A stretch of 64,000 bases of DNA, from assembly GCF_028736155.1 (NCBI RefSeq), contig NZ_CP117879.1:2976001-3040000 (forward strand), written 5' to 3'. This DNA is from Flavobacterium sp. KACC 22763 (GTDB lineage: Bacteria > Bacteroidota > Bacteroidia > Flavobacteriales > Flavobacteriaceae). The position numbers and the translations under genes were made by a program. The notes below the pieces were generated by a model. It did not search any database and was not told the DNA's origin. It worked only from the letters and a program-made list of their open reading frames with translations. Positions 61,490-64,000 of this stretch are shown piece after piece; positions within the stretch are counted from its first letter, which is position 1, and each line of letters starts with the position of its first letter.

Positions 61490-62008
61490 ATGAATTCTAC
61501 AGAACAGTTAGTTTTAAGAAAAGCAGTTCTTTCTGAAATACCAGCAATTTGGGAAATACTGCAAGATGCCATCGAACAGAGACGATTAGACGGAAGCACG
61601 CAGTGGCAAGATGGATATCCGAACGAACTTTCTATTAAAAGCGATATCGAAAATGGTTACGGATATGTTTTTACAGAAGACGAATCGATTCTGGCTTATG
61701 CAGCGATTATTTTTGACAAAGAGCCTGCCTACGAAAATATCGAAGGCAAATGGCTTACCGATGACGATTATACTGTTGTGCATCGCGTAGCAGTTTCAAA
61801 ATTGGCAAAAGGAAAAGGGATTGCAACAAAATTATTCCAAAGCATTGAAGGCTTATCTGTCGAAAATAAAATTTATAGTATAAAAGTAGACACAAACTTC
61901 GATAATACTCCGATGTTGAAAATTTTAGACAGACTAAAATATACATATTGCGGCGAAGTTTATTTTAGAGGCTCTGCAAGAAAAGCATTTGAAAAACGAT
62001 TGATATAA
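61490..62008 (+). CDS. GNAT family N-acetyltransferase
   Basis: 172 residues. Acetyl-CoA loop in HRVAVSKLAKGKGIATKLFQSIE, with the N-terminal LRKAVLSEIPAIWEILQDAIEQRRLDGSTQWQDGYPN, a common Bacteroidota GNAT subgroup. The substrate is unknown. It follows the YeeE part 2 gene by 26 bases and is followed by a terminator. Confidence 0.9.
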   Translation: MNSTEQLVLRKAVLSEIPAIWEILQDAIEQRRLDGSTQWQDGYPNELSIKSDIENGYGYVFTEDESILAYAAIIFDKEPAYENIEGKWLTDDDYTVVHRVAVSKLAKGKGIATKLFQSIEGLSVENKIYSIKVDTNFDNTPMLKILDRLKYTYCGEVYFRGSARKAFEKRLI

Positions 62009-62030
62009 ATATAAAATCCGTAAAATTGAT

Positions 62031-62068
62031 AACCCGACATTTTAAAAATCTGTCGGGTTATTTTTTTT
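62031..62068 (+). terminator. Intrinsic terminator of the sulfur operon
   Basis: AACCCGACA / TGTCGGGTT followed by ATTTTTTTT. Confidence 0.9.
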
Positions 62069-62139
62069 GATCTAGCAAATCAAACTTGAAACCTGAAACC
62101 TGAAACTTTTTTCTTCATCAATTTTTAATTTCATTTCGT

Positions 62140-62147
62140 TAAGTTTG
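62140..62147 (+). promoter_or_regulatory. -7 promoter element of the glpD-type gene
   Basis: TAAGTTTG matches TAnnTTTG, 28 bases before the start at 62176. It lies beyond an AACTTGAAACCTGAAACC-type repeat. Confidence 0.5.
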
Positions 62148-62175
62148 CTTTAAACAAAAAAAGTCCCATACATAT

Positions 62176-63753
62176 ATGAACCGCTCCACGCAATTAACCA
62201 AACTACAAAATACTGAAAATTGGGATGTAATAATAATTGGCGGAGGTGCAAGCGGTCTTGGGACGGCAGTTGACGCAGCAAGTCGCGGTTACAAAACCAT
62301 TTTATTTGAAGCCGTAGATTTTGCAAAAGGAACTTCAAGCCGAAGCACCAAATTGGTTCATGGCGGTGTACGTTATTTGGCTCAAGGTGATGTGCATTTA
62401 GTTAGAGAAGCATTAAAAGAACGAGGCTTATTAGCACAAAACGCGGCTCATTTAGTCAAAAATCAATCGTTTATAATTCCAAACTATCATTTACTGACCG
62501 GTTATTTTTATACGATCGGATTAAAAATTTACGATTTATTATCAGGCTTTTTAAGTTTAGGAAGTTCCAAATATCTTTCAAAAAATAAAACTATTGAAAT
62601 GCTTCCAAACGTCGAGGAAAAAGATTTGGTCAATGGCGTTATTTATCATGACGGTCAATTTGATGATTCTCGTCTAGCCATCAATCTTGCTCAAACCGCT
62701 GTAGAAAACGGAGCTTGTCTTTTAAATTATACAAAAGTTACCAATTTATTGAAAGACGACAAAAATCAAATTATTGGAGTTCAGGTTCAAGATCAAGAAA
62801 GCGGAATTAAATATGATATAAAAGGTTCTGTGGTAATAAATGCAACAGGAGTTTTTACAAACGCCATCATGAAATTAAATGATAAAGTTTATAAAAAATA
62901 TATTGTCCCAAGTCAGGGAATTCATTTGGTTCTAGACAAATCTTTTCTTCCAGGCGAAAATGCTTTAATGATTCCGAAAACAAAAGACGGAAGAGTTTTA
63001 TTTGCTGTTCCGTGGCATAACCGAATTGTAGTTGGAACAACTGATACTTTAATAAAGAAACAAAGTTTAGAACCTATCGCTTTAGAAAGCGAAATTCAGT
63101 TTGTTTTGGAAACTGCGCAAAGGTTCTTGGCAAAAAAGCCCGAAAGAAAAGATGTATTATCTGTTTTTGCAGGATTGCGTCCGTTGGCTGCGCCGAAAGA
63201 AGAAGGCAAAAGCACTAAAGAAGTTTCTAGAAGCCATAAAATTATAGTTTCAGAAACGGGTCTTATTACCATTACTGGAGGAAAATGGACAACATACAGA
63301 AAAATTGCGGAGGATATTATTGATAAAGCTATCAAAACTGGCAAATTAGAAAAGAAAGAATGCAGTACGGAACATCTTTCAATTCATGGAAATCAACCAA
63401 CGAATTCTTTAGATAGGGAAAATCACCTATATATATATGGTACTGATATTCCAAAAATAATAGAATTACTGGAAAGCGAACCTGAGCTAAAAGAAAAGCT
63501 GCATCCTAATCACGAATTTACAATGGCAGAAGTTGTTTGGGCAGTTCGTTACGAAATGGCACGAACTGTAGACGATATTTTAGCCAGAAGAGTTCGTTTA
63601 TTATTCTTAGATGCCAGAGCTGCAATTGAAGTTTCGGAGAAAACAGCAAGAGTAATTGCCAAAGAATTAGGACATGATGAAGCTTGGATAAACTCAGAAA
63701 TTGCCAATTTTAAGCAAATTGCAAAAGGTTTTCTACTGTCTGAATTCCGATAA
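62176..63753 (+). CDS. glpD: Aerobic glycerol-3-phosphate dehydrogenase
   Basis: 525 residues. The FAD dinucleotide fold is DVIIIGGGASGLGTAVDAASRGYKTILFE (about 18-46). RSTKLVHGGVRYLAQGDVHLVREALKER, the substrate-site GVIYHDGQFDDSRLAINLAQTA and the C-terminal DAP domain (about 400-525, VWAVRYEMARTVDDILARRVRLLFLDARAAIE) are all typical. It oxidises glycerol 3-phosphate to dihydroxyacetone phosphate and passes electrons to quinone at the membrane. A GlpR/DeoR-type regulator lies 27 kb away at 35357. Confidence 0.95.
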   Translation: MNRSTQLTKLQNTENWDVIIIGGGASGLGTAVDAASRGYKTILFEAVDFAKGTSSRSTKLVHGGVRYLAQGDVHLVREALKERGLLAQNAAHLVKNQSFIIPNYHLLTGYFYTIGLKIYDLLSGFLSLGSSKYLSKNKTIEMLPNVEEKDLVNGVIYHDGQFDDSRLAINLAQTAVENGACLLNYTKVTNLLKDDKNQIIGVQVQDQESGIKYDIKGSVVINATGVFTNAIMKLNDKVYKKYIVPSQGIHLVLDKSFLPGENALMIPKTKDGRVLFAVPWHNRIVVGTTDTLIKKQSLEPIALESEIQFVLETAQRFLAKKPERKDVLSVFAGLRPLAAPKEEGKSTKEVSRSHKIIVSETGLITITGGKWTTYRKIAEDIIDKAIKTGKLEKKECSTEHLSIHGNQPTNSLDRENHLYIYGTDIPKIIELLESEPELKEKLHPNHEFTMAEVVWAVRYEMARTVDDILARRVRLLFLDARAAIEVSEKTARVIAKELGHDEAWINSEIANFKQIAKGFLLSEFR

Positions 63754-64000
63754 ATCGGAAAAATAGCTGATTATGAGAATCTTTTAGCTTAAAGTTATCT
63801 TACAAAAAATCAATTGCTAAATATTTTAAAATTAAAAATCGTCTTGATATTAAAAAATCATTAATTAACAACATATCAATACGTTACACCAAAAATTATT
63901 TTAATTTTATTCTCTAAAAAAACATTCTTTTAGTTCTTGCAGAATGTGTATTTAAACATATTAACAAAAAATTAACACAACACTTGTATATACAACTATT

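Overview
The window looks like chromosome of a Flavobacterium-type member of the Bacteroidota. The DNA is AT-rich, promoters fit the TTG / TAnnTTTG type, starts lack strong Shine-Dalgarno sequences, and there is a SusC/SusD outer-membrane uptake pair, FecI/FecR-type regulation and many Cys-lipoproteins ending in SC. I see no rRNA, tRNA, CRISPR array, transposase or phage gene.

Layout. 1-10383 (minus): a sigma factor / FecR / SusC / SusD / DUF4843 / PKD-like / thioredoxin uptake operon, cut at the left edge. 10384-15153: an L,D-transpeptidase, a MocR-type regulator, DUF2024, a YggS-type PLP protein and an AAA ATPase. 15225-20658: a family 2 glycosyltransferase, a response regulator with a multi-PAS histidine kinase, and a small lipoprotein. 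20772-34664: the most unusual region. Two copies of an apparently undescribed signalling module flank a stretch holding a stand-alone HsdR-N-like nuclease, small secreted proteins and a GH1 glucosidase. Each module has a single-pass membrane protein, divergently transcribed from tandem GGGAATTCC-like boxes, a structured and probably pseudoknotted leader RNA, a small Pro-rich lipoprotein of about 60 residues, and a terminator-like hairpin whose loop contains the start codon of a lipobox-TPR histidine kinase. Copy A also encodes a response regulator. Copy B is followed by a third, tandem kinase whose transmitter half is almost identical to its neighbour's.

34735-48082: a nucleotidase and a DeoR regulator sharing a palindromic operator, an AraC regulator, an RND efflux operon, GNAT, beta-barrel and TPR proteins, and an M1 peptidase. 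48326-62008: a GapN-like dehydrogenase, then sulfur and redox genes (rhodanese, Crp/Fnr, TauE/SafE, MBL-rhodanese, two YeeE/YedE-type proteins). These are split by two XRE regulators, a small membrane protein, a DUF4365 nuclease-like gene, cytochrome bd (cydAB) and an HD phosphohydrolase. 62176-63753: aerobic glycerol-3-phosphate dehydrogenase.

How the genes may work together (inference). In the duplicated module, a regulator, perhaps the single response regulator of copy A, could bind the GGGAATTCC boxes. The leader RNA and the hairpin at the kinase start could then set how much lipoprotein and kinase are made. The kinases keep one shared transmitter and divergent TPR sensors. The sulfur genes form a persulfide/thiosulfate handling set, probably under the Crp/Fnr protein.
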